Source of the DNA: Glebionis coronaria
Lineage: Eukaryota > Streptophyta > Magnoliopsida > Asterales > Asteraceae
Direction: 5' to 3'
Length of the DNA: 64,000 nucleotides
Assembly (NCBI GenBank): GCA_025667525.1
Contig: CM046882.1
Location: 219,092,592-219,156,591, forward strand
This document shows, piece after piece, positions 33,176-48,667 of this stretch. Under the pieces are notes generated by a model. That model saw nothing but the letters and a program-made list of their open reading frames with translations, was not told where the DNA came from and ran no database searches. How positions within the stretch are numbered: position 1 is the first letter of the stretch; every line of letters starts with the position of its first letter. Both the position numbers and the translations under genes were made by a program.

Positions 33176-36100
33176 TGTGAGAATCTAGCATTTTCAGGTA
33201 GTAAATTATTTTTTCGTATATTGTTTTGAAACTTATTTTTGTGTTGGTTGATGAACTCACAATTTACGGATTGAAATTTTGGGCTTACGTGCATAATTTA
33301 ACGTCCTTTACGACTAAACCAGAAACCCTAGGATTACGTATTTACGTTTTTGAACTCCGTTTTTGATGAGACAATTTTTATTAGATTCGTTTTGTGTCGT
33401 TGATTCATAATTTATAAAAACATTTTCCGTAAAACGGTCCGAGGGCACGCAAATCGAGGAAACTAGAATCGAAGAGTACCCGTAAATAAATGGGGATGAG
33501 ACAAGATAAACTTGCCCCACCCCCACACATGAGACGGATAGCTTAAGCCAACACATCAAGGATGTGTCAAGTTTACTTGATAAACTATGACACTTGTCCT
33601 AGTTTACTTCTCAAAACCATATACACCACAAAACCACTAGCAACTAAACCATTTAGCTCATTTCATACATGCAAATCTCATAAATCCTCTCATTTCTCCC
33701 TCCTCCTTGCCGTCCACTCTCAACCAAAAACACCCCCATTTGATCTTGATTCAACCACAAATCCTAGGTTATTCATACATAAGATGATGTCCTTTTGAAG
33801 CTTTTTTTATTGGAGGTGATTATAACATCCAAAAAGAAGTTTCCTTGGTGTCTTGGGGCTGATTTTCCACAAGGTGTTCTTGAAGTTGGGTGATCTTGAA
33901 GTTGGTTTTGGTGTACCACAAGTTTTGTCATCAAAATCCAAGCCTTGATCATAACTTTCACAATCTTGGTTGGTAACAAGATCATTCTTTTAATTTTCTT
34001 GTTATTTTGTAAATGTAAATTTGTATTTTATTTCTTAATGTATATTTATATGATGATATATGATGATCAAAAGTATTATATGGGGATCTTGTGTTGATAA
34101 ATTTGGTTAAAAAGATTGAAAACTACATGTAAAGGTGTTAAAATCATGTCTAAAATAGTAGGCTGTATAAAACAGTAAAGAACCTTATGATAACTTGTTA
34201 AAATGACTTGGATAATTTAATATACAGTAAGGTATGTGACTTGTACATATGTGAGAGCTGGCCACTCAATGGAATCCATAAAATGAGTGAGATATGATCA
34301 AAACAATATTGAAGTTTAAATCTGTATAGTCTGTTTTGGACGAACTGTTAGAGACATTTAGAGGTTGATTGAGTAGTAGCTAAAAAGGAATTAATTGTAG
34401 CACATATCATGTAGTTTGTTTTGCCCAAAAATGAGCTTTTATCTCCTTGTAGAACTCAAGATATGGTAAAAATGGTGAAAGTGAAATTCATAATCAGATT
34501 TTAAAAAAAAGTATATATTATAAAATTAGCACTCAAGTAAAACTAATATAAAATGTATACCAAAAACCCACTAACTTATATATTACATATAAATAAGTAT
34601 ATAATTTGATAAATAAATGAGACATTTTATAAAATGGCAATTTGATAAGTTTTATAAGTTATAAAACTATAACATAAGTTTTACGTCTTTTCGGCTAAAA
34701 CCGAAAGATTAACGTTTTCGTCTATTAAAACTTAGATGGTCGGACCCGTCTAATGTTAACTTTTTATAACTCATATACTGATTTATAAGTACATTTTACA
34801 AGTAAAAAACGATAAAACCCGAGCTTTATAACATATGGACATTAACGGGCCAAATTAGCCTTATTGGACTATTAACCCAACTAATTTGGCTAAACACTAA
34901 TGGACTTACTCATTGGGCTTAACCCACTTGGGCCCAACATGTGAGTATAGGGATGATGTTAAAGTTTAATTGGACTAATATAATGTAATGGGCTTATCAT
35001 GGGCTTATTGGACCTTAACATGTAAACAAGTTAAACTAGTCTAAAAATTTACCAACACATAACACTAAAATGTTGAATAAAGATATAAAATCCCACTTGA
35101 TCATCATCATACTTATAAAATCATCATATATATATATATATATACATATCTATTATTTTTATAAAGTCATTGGACAAAAGTCTAAGACCGAGTATTATTT
35201 ATATAGGTTTCCGTGATCGAAGCACGCCCGTAGCCGATAACCCGCCTTTCATAATAAACGTAAGTTCATAGCCTCTCACTCTTTTAAATGTTTTATAAAA
35301 CAATTTGTAAACCCGCGAGGGAGATAACATGCTAGTTTTTGATAAAAATAGAACACAAGTGGTCCCGATGGTATGCTTATTGATATGGACCCGAATGATG
35401 CTATGACCTAATAAATGATATGTAAAGGATTATTATAGTTAGGTTATGTCACCTAAAGTACCATTAGCATGAATTGTGAACTATCGGGATTTGGTAGCCG
35501 CTTATGCATTTAATAATACTGTTTGGGGAAGATCATCCCAGTTCGCGCCTTCACGGTTGATCCCCGTCGCGCCACATTGATTGGTAAGCAAATTTATGTA
35601 TGAAAAGATTTACATAGCGTGATTTTTGTGACGACACGCTAACTTAGATGGACAAACTGTTTGTCGGGTTCGCGTCCCGTTGTTTGTTATAGTAAGGTAA
35701 CAATGTCATGCGACTAATAATAATCCAACAATATACAATAACGATATGAATAATGTTAATAATGTTACCAATAATGGTAATATTGAAACTACGGTTTCAT
35801 GGACGGTTTAAGATGTATGACTTGATCTATATATATTTCCTGACTATCAATACGAGGAATTACTTCTGATATTATACTTGTGTTCTGATTTCTATAACTG
35901 TTTTATGTAACGGTTTTATTAAACTCTATGAATTCACTCAGCATTCGCTGATATGATTTTCACGTGTTTTATCTCAGGTGCTTGAAGGTAACTTGGATGG
36001 AGATCAACTCTGATGGCCCACATAATAAAAATTATTCATTCGATCTATGTTTTGTAAATTTATGACTGTGTAATTTGGGGACCTGTTGTACACTTAAAAC

Positions 36101-36235
36101 TTTTATTTGGAATGAATTTATGTTAAACTTTGTAAAACCATTTTTACGTGTTGTCTATGATTGGAGTTATTGTGCTATCACGTAACACTCTAATGACTCT
36201 TCCACTGTACTGATATGAAATTTGAGAGTGTTACA
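33176..36235 (+). repeat. Element B right LTR (3060 bp), shared with truncated copy B2
   Basis: TGTGAGAATC...GAGTGTTACA. From 34163 it aligns with 14095-16182. It is followed not by a TSD but by another primer site and internal region, so it serves as the left LTR of a second copy. Confidence 0.8.
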
Positions 36236-36238
36236 GTT

Positions 36239-36250
36239 TGGTACCAGAGT
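36239..36250 (+). other. Primer-binding site of second B copy
   Basis: TGGTACCAGAGT, equivalent to 16186-16197 with one change. Confidence 0.85.
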
Positions 36251-36514
36251 TCTCGTTATAGAGAACGAAAGATTTTAAAAACCAAGGTTTTGAACAAAAC
36301 ATTTCAAAATCTTTTAACTATAAACATTTTCTTAAAATGTTTGAAAAATCTTTTGACTATAACGGTGCCAAAGATCTCCGACGTTACCAACAAGCCTTAT
36401 TGAGAAGATATATATTTTGATATATATAATTTAATTTATATATATGTATATATCGTGGTTTCAGTATGTAACTGTTTAATAATTATTTTTATGTTAATAT
36501 GAGATATATTATAA

Positions 36515-37531
36515 ATGCAGATTGTAATGGCTGACCCTAATATTCTTGTAGAGAACCATGCTATTCCTGAACCTAATGTAGATGACAACCCTTATTTAGA
36601 CTTAGTGGATTATGATGTAGATGAGGATATGGATGATGAAGAGGAGGAACCATTTGAGGATCCCGAGCCCGAGATAGGACTAGGAGATCAGATTACCCCT
36701 CAGGTTGATGTTGTAGAGAATGAGAATGATAATGTTGGTATTGAGAATGATGATGAGATTGGTATAGATGATGTAGGTAATGAGGATGACGACGAGGATG
36801 TCAAGGAGAAGATAGGTATAGATGATGAGGTTGATGATGATGATGAGGCTGAGCTTATTTTCCCTTATGATGTAGCGGAGGGTGATCCCTTACCCCCTCC
36901 AGTTGATTGGTCTGACTCTGAGTTTGAGTTACTTAGAGATGAATTGTCTGAATCGTCTCAATCTGATTCTGAATTAGAGGATGATGATGCACCTGATAGT
37001 ACCGATGGGATTGCTTCTCGTAGACATGTGATAGGAGAGTCGTCTAGGGTTCGAGAGGATACTCATATTGATGGTCTTGCACCTTGGGCCTTGAGACGTG
37101 ATTTAGATGCTTCCCGTGTTTAGGGTAGTATGACAGAGGTTGGATTAGGTGTTGTTCAGACTCAGGTTGCTTATTTGGAGTCGAAGACTAAGGTTGGTGA
37201 GAAAGAGCGGGAGTGGCTTAATTTGGATTTGACTGATGTGGAGCGTGGTTTGAATGAGGCGTTTAGGAGGTTATCTGTGTTGGAAAGTGGTGAGTACGCT
37301 GAAATGAAGAAAAAGGTGAATACTATGGAGATTCAGTTGAGTGTAGCTCGTGCGATGCGTGAGAAGGCTGAGAAAGAGTTGAATATATCTGTTCGTTCGA
37401 ACAGTAGGTTTTATACTGAGCTGGTCGAGAAAGGAGTGATTCGTAAGTGCCCATCTGAAGATGTGTCTTGTGATCGTTCGACGAAGATACCGAAGACGAT
37501 GGATGATGGACCATTTGGCGGTTCTCAGTAG
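36515..37531 (+). pseudogene. Acidic coiled-coil protein, second B copy (one stop)
   Basis: Nearly identical to the 340-aa frame at 16448-17470. It is open for 202 codons, then TAG (37121-37123) replaces a CAG, and the same frame continues to 37531. A small in-frame deletion lies in the acidic part (SELEDDDAPDS). The C-terminal coiled coil is intact. Differences from the first copy include several charge changes (GGEKERELL versus VGEKEREWL). Confidence 0.85.
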
Positions 37532-37827
37532 ACCAGTCTATCTTTAGTAGTCATCTTTGTATCTTTTGTATCTTTTGTAACTTTGACTGAACCGACTTAT
37601 TAGTTAGTAGATCTGGCACAAAGTTTGGGACTGTGTAGTGCTATAAACTTGGATGTGTAATGTAATTAAGAAAATGTGGTTGTTTCTAATCCAATGAAAT
37701 ATGTATCTTTGTCTTGAATTACATATCGTGCCTTATTTGTATCTTGATTATGAATTCAATCCATCTTATATGAATCCCTTGTTGGGTGAATGCTTAATAT
37801 GCTTTGAAATTGTGAAATTATAGAACC

Positions 37828-37868
37828 ATGCTGCCCAAGAAAGCTGTGACTGAGGATGATGTACGTAA
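37828..37868 (+). pseudogene. Gag start of second B copy, truncated
   Basis: The ATG and first codons (MLPKKAVTEDDVR) match the first copy's gag; homology stops at GATGATGTACGTA, where element E begins. No TSD or rejoined B sequence follows, so this is a truncation rather than a simple insertion. Confidence 0.8.
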
Positions 37869-40800
37869 GAAAAATGAAAAAGTTGCAAAAGTATTAAAAA
37901 ATAATTTTAATAATAAAATAAAAATAAAATATTAATAAAAATTCAAAATTTATAAAAAATTCTAAAAACTTGCAAACTAATTTAATTTAACCTAATTTAA
38001 TCATAAATGAACTTGAAATGACCAAATTACCCCTAAGGGCCAAGAACCCTAAAAATGAGCTTAATGGGCTAATTTTGGCCCAATAAGAAAAATGATCTCC
38101 AAATAAGCCCAAAATCACCTATCTAACTCAAAATTTGTTTTTAAGAACAAAAGTCTAAAGGCCCAAAAGCTAAAAATGTGCTTATCACAGCTTAATAGTC
38201 AACAACTTATTCTTAATGGGCTTTTTGGCCCATTAGGCCATAAGCTCTAATTTGACACACAAGCTTCTTTTGGGATACTAAAGAGATCTGTAAAAAGAAA
38301 TTTTGAAAAAGCCCAAGAAATAAGCCTGAAATAAGCAAAAGCTCTCTACACAAAAACGAAAAAATAGTCGTTTTCGAGTTCTAGGCTGTTTCAAGTGCTG
38401 ATTCTTTTTGCAAAAGGTTTAAAATGACTTAATTAAGCAAAATCAACAAAAATATTTCAAAAAGAACCACTCAATAAGGTAGAATAAGCAAATAAGCACT
38501 TATGAGAAAGTCAAGTCAATTGATTTTCTAGTCAAACCTAAAACTCAAACCCTAAAAAGCTCCAGAATAAACAAATGGGTCAAATGATGAAGATTGATCA
38601 CAAAATCAAAGTTGTTGCAAGTCCAAATAAGCTAGAATAGCTTATTGATAAGCTGTTCGAAAATTAACACTAGCAGTGGCTAGTTTTGGGTGTCTGGCAG
38701 TGGGAAAAGTTGTCACTGCTTGACTTTCTTGACTTTGTCTTATATGGATTTTTGTTGGATTCAAAGAACATAAAGGCACCCTTATAACAAGTGTTTTATA
38801 AGGAGTCAATATCAACAAAGGAATAACAAAAACAACAAGCCAATTAGTATAGTTTAATCAATTAAGCATCAGAGATTGCCTAGACATGAACATAAGCAGT
38901 TTTTAAGAAATAAGCAGATTTAGCAAGATTAAGCCAACCAAAGTTCACCAACTGCATACACAAGATATAATAAATTCAAATGAACATAAACAAACTTGTT
39001 TCATACACTGGTTCAAGGTTTAGACAAAGATTCAAGCTATTGAATATTACTAATGAACAAATGAAGAACACAAAGTGAGGTTGCTGATATATTTGACCAC
39101 AGATCCAATTTTAAACCTTCAAATCACTAAAACAGGTTACACAAACTTGATTTAAGCACTTGTTAATCCTAAACATGCATACACTCTAAGTGTTACCAAG
39201 ATTTTAGGTCAAAATATGCAAAATCAAGCAAGATATAGCACAATATCAGATTTGATGTTTCAATGAGCAAAACTTGCAAATATCAGAACTCAAACACTTG
39301 TATATCAGATACAAACTCAAACAAGCACTTAGCACCTAGTCAAACTAGCATACAAAGCATAAACCAGTAAACCCAAACACCCCTTAAAATTTTTAAATCA
39401 GAATTTAAACAAGCAAATGTGTATTTCAGGTCAAGCCAAGCTTAGATATGAATCACAACAACATCACAAAGCATAATCAACAAGATTCATGCATCAAGAA
39501 CACACAAAACAACAGCAGGTTACAAAATCACTTAATACCATTTTTCAAACAGATTTTTGGAAAGAAGGCTCAAACCTCATGAATGTACATCCACACTCAC
39601 AAGTTTTAGAGCTTATGTGCCTAGCTTAACAAGGCACAAGCTTCCAATAAGCTGCTAAGAACAACAAGGTTAGATCAAACAGATTATATAAAAAGGAAAA
39701 GGGAAAATAAAAGCTGATTAATTCAAGCTTATCCCCACTCCTTGATATCCCCAAACCACAAGCTCACTAAACCTTGATAAGCTCCTTATCAGGGTGTTAT
39801 GACCACTTGTAATCCAAAAATTTCAAAGGTTTGAACCAAGACTTAGAAAAATATCAGATTTTGGAAACACTTGCAATTTCTTGCACAATCTTTGAAAACA
39901 GATTTTTAAACTTCAAAATGACAAACATGTAACAATAACAACAATATATTAAAGGTGTCACTTGGATTTCGTCAAACAATTCAAACACTTTTTCATTAAT
40001 CTTGAAACAAGGATTTATAGAAAGTTGTCCAAAGAAAAACCAAGAGCCAAGATAAATGTTGCAGTCTAAACCCTTTATATAGAGGGTGTACATGGACCTA
40101 ATAAGCTGAAAAACTGAAAACCCTAAGCTTTGATCTTCCAGAAATGCCCTTGTGGAATTTTGAATTTTGCTAAGCATGTGAAGTTATCTTGGCGTCTTGT
40201 GGAGTTGTAAAGTGATGGAATTTAATCCAGGGCTCTCAACAATGCTTGAAATGTAAGCTGCATTGTGGTGTGTTGATTCTCTGCATAAATTTGTCTTCTT
40301 CCCCAAAAATGTGTGCAGGGGACTATACATGTGACCTCTTGGTTGGTGATGTGGCAGGTTTAAGGTTTGGGTTATGTTTAGTGGACCATCAATCATAAAA
40401 CTGGAGGTTTTTAGGGTTTAATTGCAAGTAATTAACAAACCCCTAATCTTGTTCATATGGTGAATAGTTGTTGGTTTGATCCGGATTAGGATTTAAAAAC
40501 ATGTTAGGCGCGTGTTTTTAATAACTAATTAAGTCTGTTATTAATCCGGTTAAGTGGATTAGTGAGGTGGCAAATTGGTTTTTCATTGGTTGAAATGAGT
40601 TAGTGGGACACATGGCATGTTGTGGTTGGTCTAGGTAACTATGATGTCTTGGCAGAATACACCCCTTGTCTTCTATTCTTCTTATTCCTTGTTTAATAGC
40701 AAAAAACTGAAAATCCTTTGTTATTAAAGTTTCAGTTTTCATACTTTTGCCCCAAAAAGTTTCCAAAAGTGTTTTCAAGGGTATTTCTTGAAATTTGATG

Positions 40801-41276
40801 ATTCTTCAAGGGCTCTTTTGGACATATCTTCATTCTTCATGGTCTTGACTTGTATTGTTGACTTTGTGGAGGACTAAAAGTGACAAGTATTCATTTGTAA
40901 GGGACTATTCTTGCCAATTCTTCAAAGTGGAGGGTCCTTTTTGCAATTTGACAAACTTTAAGGACCAAACTTATAATTATGAATAAACAAGGGTTTAAAG
41001 TGTCAATTCTTCAATATTGGAGGGCCCTTCTTGTATAATCTTCAATTCTTCAAGGGTTTTTCCTTGAAAATCAACTCTAGGGCACGGTTCATTGTGCGGC
41101 TTCGTTTCCCGTGTTTGTTTTTACTTGTTTCTTGTGATCTTTTGCTATATTCTCAATATCCGTACCTAAAATACACATTGAACAATCACAAGCTTATATT
41201 TGGCACATTTTATGATATTTTACGCATTTTAAGCCCATTTTGGACGATGAGACTATGTATAAAAGCAGTCTCATCA
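37869..41276 (-). repeat. Element E: truncated A-type LTR
   Basis: Reading from 41276 leftward it starts TGATGAGACTGC and aligns with the start of A's LTR (AGTCTCATCGTCC, TTTTAGGTACGGATAT, ACACGGGAAA-GAAGCCGCA). A TATATAAAG lies at 40072-40085 on this strand, about 1195 bp in. The AT-rich left end resembles A's 13.45-13.6 kb region. The LTR terminus is missing. No supported frame. Confidence 0.65.
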
Positions 41277-43142
41277 CATACCCATATAGTCACAAATAGG
41301 TTAGCCTAACATAGTAATCAAAGTAACAATTGCAAAAGAGTAAGAGAACATCATACTTAGATTGGATTGAATAAACGAGTACACAAGTGTCACGATTGTA
41401 TCGTTCCTCCAAGAATAGAAGAGTGGAATACTCTCGTTACAAGTATCTTCCAAAAGTGGATAATACTGAAATTTACTAAGAAAGCTAAAATACTCGAGCT
41501 ATGGAGTATTGAGAGACAGAGGTGTGTGTAAAATGAGTGGAAATGGCCTCTATTTATAGTGTCGTCTGGGGTCAATTGTGTGCCGCACTTCTCCAAAAGT
41601 GCGCCGCACTTTAGAGACGTGAATGTGCGCCGCACTTCTGAGTTTGTGCGCCGCACTTCTGGGCGATCCAGAATCTTCTTTCAATAACTTTGGCTTATTT
41701 GCATATTGAGGCCCCTTCTTTGTATATCTTCACTTTGCTCCTTCAAACTTTATATATGCATATAAAACACAATATATTAAGTATCAGAAGCTCTTATTTA
41801 TACTACAAAGTGGCATTATAATGATAGGTTGAATATGTATATTTAGGTCGTTATAAGGAAATGAACTAGAAATGTTTGAACCAGCTACAAGCTTCCAAAA
41901 TAAATCAAACAAGCTCTATTGATCAAGTTTGATCAATAGAAACACAATATTAAGTAGAAGTAGGATAGTGAAGAAATGAGAGTGAATTTGAGAAGATAAG
42001 TAAAAATGAAGTTGTATTAATGGGGGATGTTTGTTACAAGTTGTTACAACTAAACTAACTAACTCAAGAGCTTGTCAGACTCTTGAGGTTAGTAGCTAAC
42101 TAGGATTGCTAACTGAAAGTTGAGAGAAAAAGTGATGCGTGTGTAAATTCACACACTAGATACAATCTATAAAATGACTAACTACTGGGCTATTTATAGA
42201 GTTGAGTAAGAGTTTGTTGGAGGTGAGTGAGGTGTTAGAGCCAATCCCCAGCTTCCACGTGGCTTGTCTGGAGGGAATTAAAAAAAATGGTTTGATCTTC
42301 CAATTGATTATAGCCGTTGAAGAACAAAATTGGGGTTTTCCAATTGAGTAGATTTCAGCTTAATTTGATGGTTGGAGTGTGATCCTCATGTGATTTTAAG
42401 CACTTTTGATGTAGAACACTTCTTCTGAATCGCACTCTTTCTTGATGTTGATCCTGGGCTCGTATGAGTTTGAATGAGACACGTGTTGTGATGTTATTTG
42501 TTGAAGGAATTAAACACGGATCATTATCCAAACTTTGATTTTCTATTGGTTGAGACATCTACTAGTGGATGCACTATTTGGATATGGGTAATTAATATAA
42601 TGGCTGTTAGTGGCAAGCTGTTAGTGATGTGGCAATCCACAACCCATAATTCAAGGCCTCTCATCGGTTGGTTTGTATATACTCGATCAAGTAGCAAAGT
42701 TACTAGAAAGTTGTCATTTTTAGTCCCTTGACTTAGTAGATTCATAACTTGAGCTCCAAACTTCATTTCTTTGTCATTTTCAGCCCTTTGACTTTCAAAC
42801 TTGCAGAATAATGATCCTTGAACTTGTTAACTTGATAGTTGACCAAATTTGACTTTGTTTTTTACTTTCTCATAATTTCCCTTTTAGTCCTTCATCTTTG
42901 AAAGTTGTCATGAAAGGTCCTTTGACTTTGATTGGCTTGTCACATTTCATCCTCCTTTTGTCTTTTCTTCATCAATAAGGCTTGAATTCACTTGTTTGCT
43001 CCATAATTATATCATTTTACCTACGCAAGTACAAACAACAAAACATACCCATAATACTACTTTTATACATCAAAATTAGGTATTTTGCTTTGTGTTTTAG
43101 GGTGATTTGTGATATATTTGATATGAGATTTCACTCATATCA
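41277..43142 (-). repeat. Element F 3' LTR (right boundary firm, left boundary approximate)
   Basis: Starts at 43142 (reverse strand) TGATATGAG after the tract AAGTGTAGGGGATT. TATA box ACTATAAATAG at 41550-41560. Four GTGCGGCGCAC-like elements lie just upstream of it. The left end is taken as the junction with E, since I see no other boundary. Confidence 0.55.
41550..41660 (-). promoter_or_regulatory. Element F LTR promoter with four GC-rich palindrome-like repeats
   Basis: Reverse strand: CTATAAATAG (41550-41560) preceded by AAGTGCGGCRCAC-type units at 41578-41590, 41598-41611, 41625-41639 and 41646-41660. Each unit is nearly self-complementary. Confidence 0.6.
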
Positions 43143-45155
43143 AATCCCCTACACTTGATCATTGCCATGACCTCATGTAATGCCACATTTTAAAGCACCA
43201 ATTTACACTTTTCTCATAGTTAATCCACCTTGGCCAATATGGAATGCTTTTACACTACTTTACACCATATGATGCATGATTTTGATTTTATACAATGCAA
43301 TGCAAAGAAAAGCAATTCTATTTATATATTTTTGGATTTTCTTGAAATGGTTTTGATGGAAATAACTCATAAAGAAATCAAAGACTTAGATTAGGGCTTT
43401 GGTACCATGAACACTTATCATCCTCAAGTTTCACTTTCCCAATACCAAACTTAAAAACAAGGTCATTGTTTTCCATAAGTGAAAGTGCGTCAACTCATTC
43501 ATATAGATTAATTGTGTTACCATTATACCCCCACTTATTATGCCTCTAATACCGGTTATTATTTGAGCAAATTGCTTTTGGGAAAATTTGTCATTATTTA
43601 AAGCGTGAAATATAAGAAATGTAAAATCTCAAAATAAAGAAGCATGGTTTTAATACTAAGTAACCATCTTATCCATTACTCGAAAAACCGCCCATAATTG
43701 ATATACGCCCGACCCAAAATAATAAGTCATTCGCCTTATGTGTAAGATCCTTATGTCATGCATTAAATAAGTAGCTACACACTCGCTAAGGAAAGAAAAA
43801 TAAAACTCACGCAATAATTTATATCCTCCGCCTTTTTGAGACTTTGGATCTTTAATCCCGCAACCCGTCAAGGTAATATTTGATTGGAGCAACTATTAAA
43901 TCCTCGCAACCCTTGTGAGAGTAATATTGGAATTTAATAGCTACTAGAATTAACACTTCACTGCCCCTCTTGGGAGTCTTGTATAATTATTTTTTTTCTT
44001 TTTTTTCTAGCCACTCATTTTTTCATAAGCTGCTCTTATTTTTCTTTATTCCTCACAAAGAAAGTTGAAAAGTATAAAAGGAAAAACACCCGCTAAGTAT
44101 TAAGCATGACATAAGTCTAGTATACATAAAACGTTCTAACTTAGAATCTTACGACGTACTTATACCAACCACGAATGATTAGTAAAAAATGCATAAGAGA
44201 CTACAAACCAATTAAAACCGTTCTTGATTATTTATTAACATATATACATGCGTTGACAAGAATGTAAAGGTTACGAAAGGGGATATAAAAGCCACAATTA
44301 ATGAATATGAGGTTTATCTAGCCCTTAACACTTACTTCAAACTCTATCATCTCTTGTTCTCCACAGTTTAAAATCTCAAATAATGAGACTAGTAGATGCT
44401 TAGCCTAATAAACCAATAAAGGTATACATGGTTAAGGATACTAGCAAGAGTAAGTTTGGATAAGCAAACTCATGTTGAGTGAAAGTATTCATGGCGGGCC
44501 TAATATGTCAAAGATATCTAAACTTGTTAAACCATGTCCTTATTATATATTTTTTTTCCTTTTTATATATTTTTGATGAAAAATAAAAGAAGAATATATA
44601 AAATGCAAATGTGTTATGCAAATGAAAAATGATTAATGCAAAAATTATGAATGCATATTTTTGGTGGCCAAAGTAGATCAAAAATTTGAAGAATGTTTAA
44701 AAAATTAATTTCCAAGTTATCATGAAGTCAATGACAAAGTTCTAGGTAAGGTCACTTCGATAGAAGACCTCCTACACTTAAGATAAACATTGTCCTTAAT
44801 GTTTAAGAGTATTGAAGTAAACTCCCCTACACTTATGACATTGATAACTTTGCTTAAGCCAAGCTAAGGAAAGGTCTACTATAGTGAATTCATTTTAAGC
44901 ACAATGTGGTTATGAAAAACCACAATAGTAACGAAGTGAACCCGATACAAGGGCCTCCTCCATAAGCTCCAATGCATGCAATGAGAGAGAGCAACCCTAC
45001 AAACATCAAGACGACCAAAGAGAGGCATCCCCCTACACTTCTTCTCAACTATATGCCCTTTATTTCTATCCTACCATACTCTAGTCTAAAAACTATAAGC
45101 CTAGTTATTCAAGCTTGATTTATGGAGTCTCTAGCTCGACTCTTCCCATAATAAA
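43143..45155 (-). other. Element F spacer between pol and 3' LTR
   Basis: About 2 kb without a frame. It carries repeated polypurine-like tracts on the reverse strand (AAGTGTAGGGG at 43146, 44824 and 45029, a shorter one at 44770), only the first adjacent to the LTR. Confidence 0.55.
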
Positions 45156-45871
45156 TTAATTCATGGGGAAAATGGGGATCTCTTGGACCATTTCCACGGA
45201 AATGTCCTCCCCAAAGTAATGCTTAACACGGTGACCATTCACTTTGAAATTTGGGCCATTTGGTTATGACAACTCAATAGTCCAACAAGGAAACACTTGA
45301 GCATTAGTGAATGGACCGGACCATCTTGACTTAAGCTTGCCCGCAAAGAGTTTAAACCTTGAGTTAAAGAGGATAACCGGCTCTCCAACTGTGAACTCAC
45401 GGTTCTTGATCTTAGCATCATGCAATTGCTTAGTCATTTCCTTGTATAGCAACGAGTTTTCATAGGCATTGGCTCTCAAATCATCCATCTCATTGAGTTG
45501 GTCTTTCCTATGTGAACCGGCTTGGTTTAAATAAAAGTTAGCTCATTTGAGAGCCCATGAAGCCTTATGCTCTAACTCGAATGGGAGGTGGCATGCTTTT
45601 CCATAGACAAGCCTATATGGAGTACAACCAATTGGTGTCTTAAAAGCCGTCCTAAAAGCCCCATAATCAAGCTTATCCGACCAAGAAGCTCGATGCTCTC
45701 CCACTGTTCTTTCTAAAATTCTCTTTAAACAACAATTTGTGACCTCGGTTTTCCCATTGGTTTGAGGGTGATACGTGGTAGAAAGTCTATGGTTAACACC
45801 ATACTTCTTCATGACTCTTGTAAATTGATCATTACAAAAATGAGTCCCACGATCACTTATGAAAGCCCGAG
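45156..45871 (-). pseudogene. Element F integrase, C-terminal half
   Basis: RAFISDRGTHFCNDQFTRVM contains the second catalytic Asp. YHPQTNGKTEV holds the final catalytic Glu (KTEV). The Athila C-terminus follows: GKACHLPFELEHKA, a TGA at a usual Trp, FNSRFKLFAGKLKSRWSGPF, a TAA replacing a Gln, NGHRVKHYFGED, then TAA at 45156-45158. The upstream part of integrase and all of RT are missing because element H was inserted at 45872. Confidence 0.85.

Positions 45872-48667
<2,796 letters not shown>

Larger units (their letters stand above)
14095..36235 (+). mobile_element. Element B: Tekay-like gypsy chromovirus, interrupted by A and C
   Basis: Order: truncated left LTR, Met primer site, acidic frame, gag, protease, RT, RNase H, integrase, chromodomain, polypurine tract, right LTR. 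The gene order (integrase last) and the chromodomain identify a gypsy chromovirus, and the extra frame upstream of gag fits Tekay-like elements. C (22115-32986) splits the chromodomain, and A sits in the left LTR with the left part of that LTR beyond the window. The two LTRs differ by several percent where compared, so B is older than A, C and D. Confidence 0.85.
41277..45871 (-). mobile_element. Element F: Athila-like gypsy, 3' portion
   Basis: From right to left: the integrase C-terminal half, a 2-kb non-coding spacer and an LTR starting at 43142. The integrase motifs (SDRGTHFCN, YHPQTNGKTEV, GKACHLPFELEHKA) are characteristic of Athila. Its 5' part is cut off by H at 45872. Confidence 0.8.
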
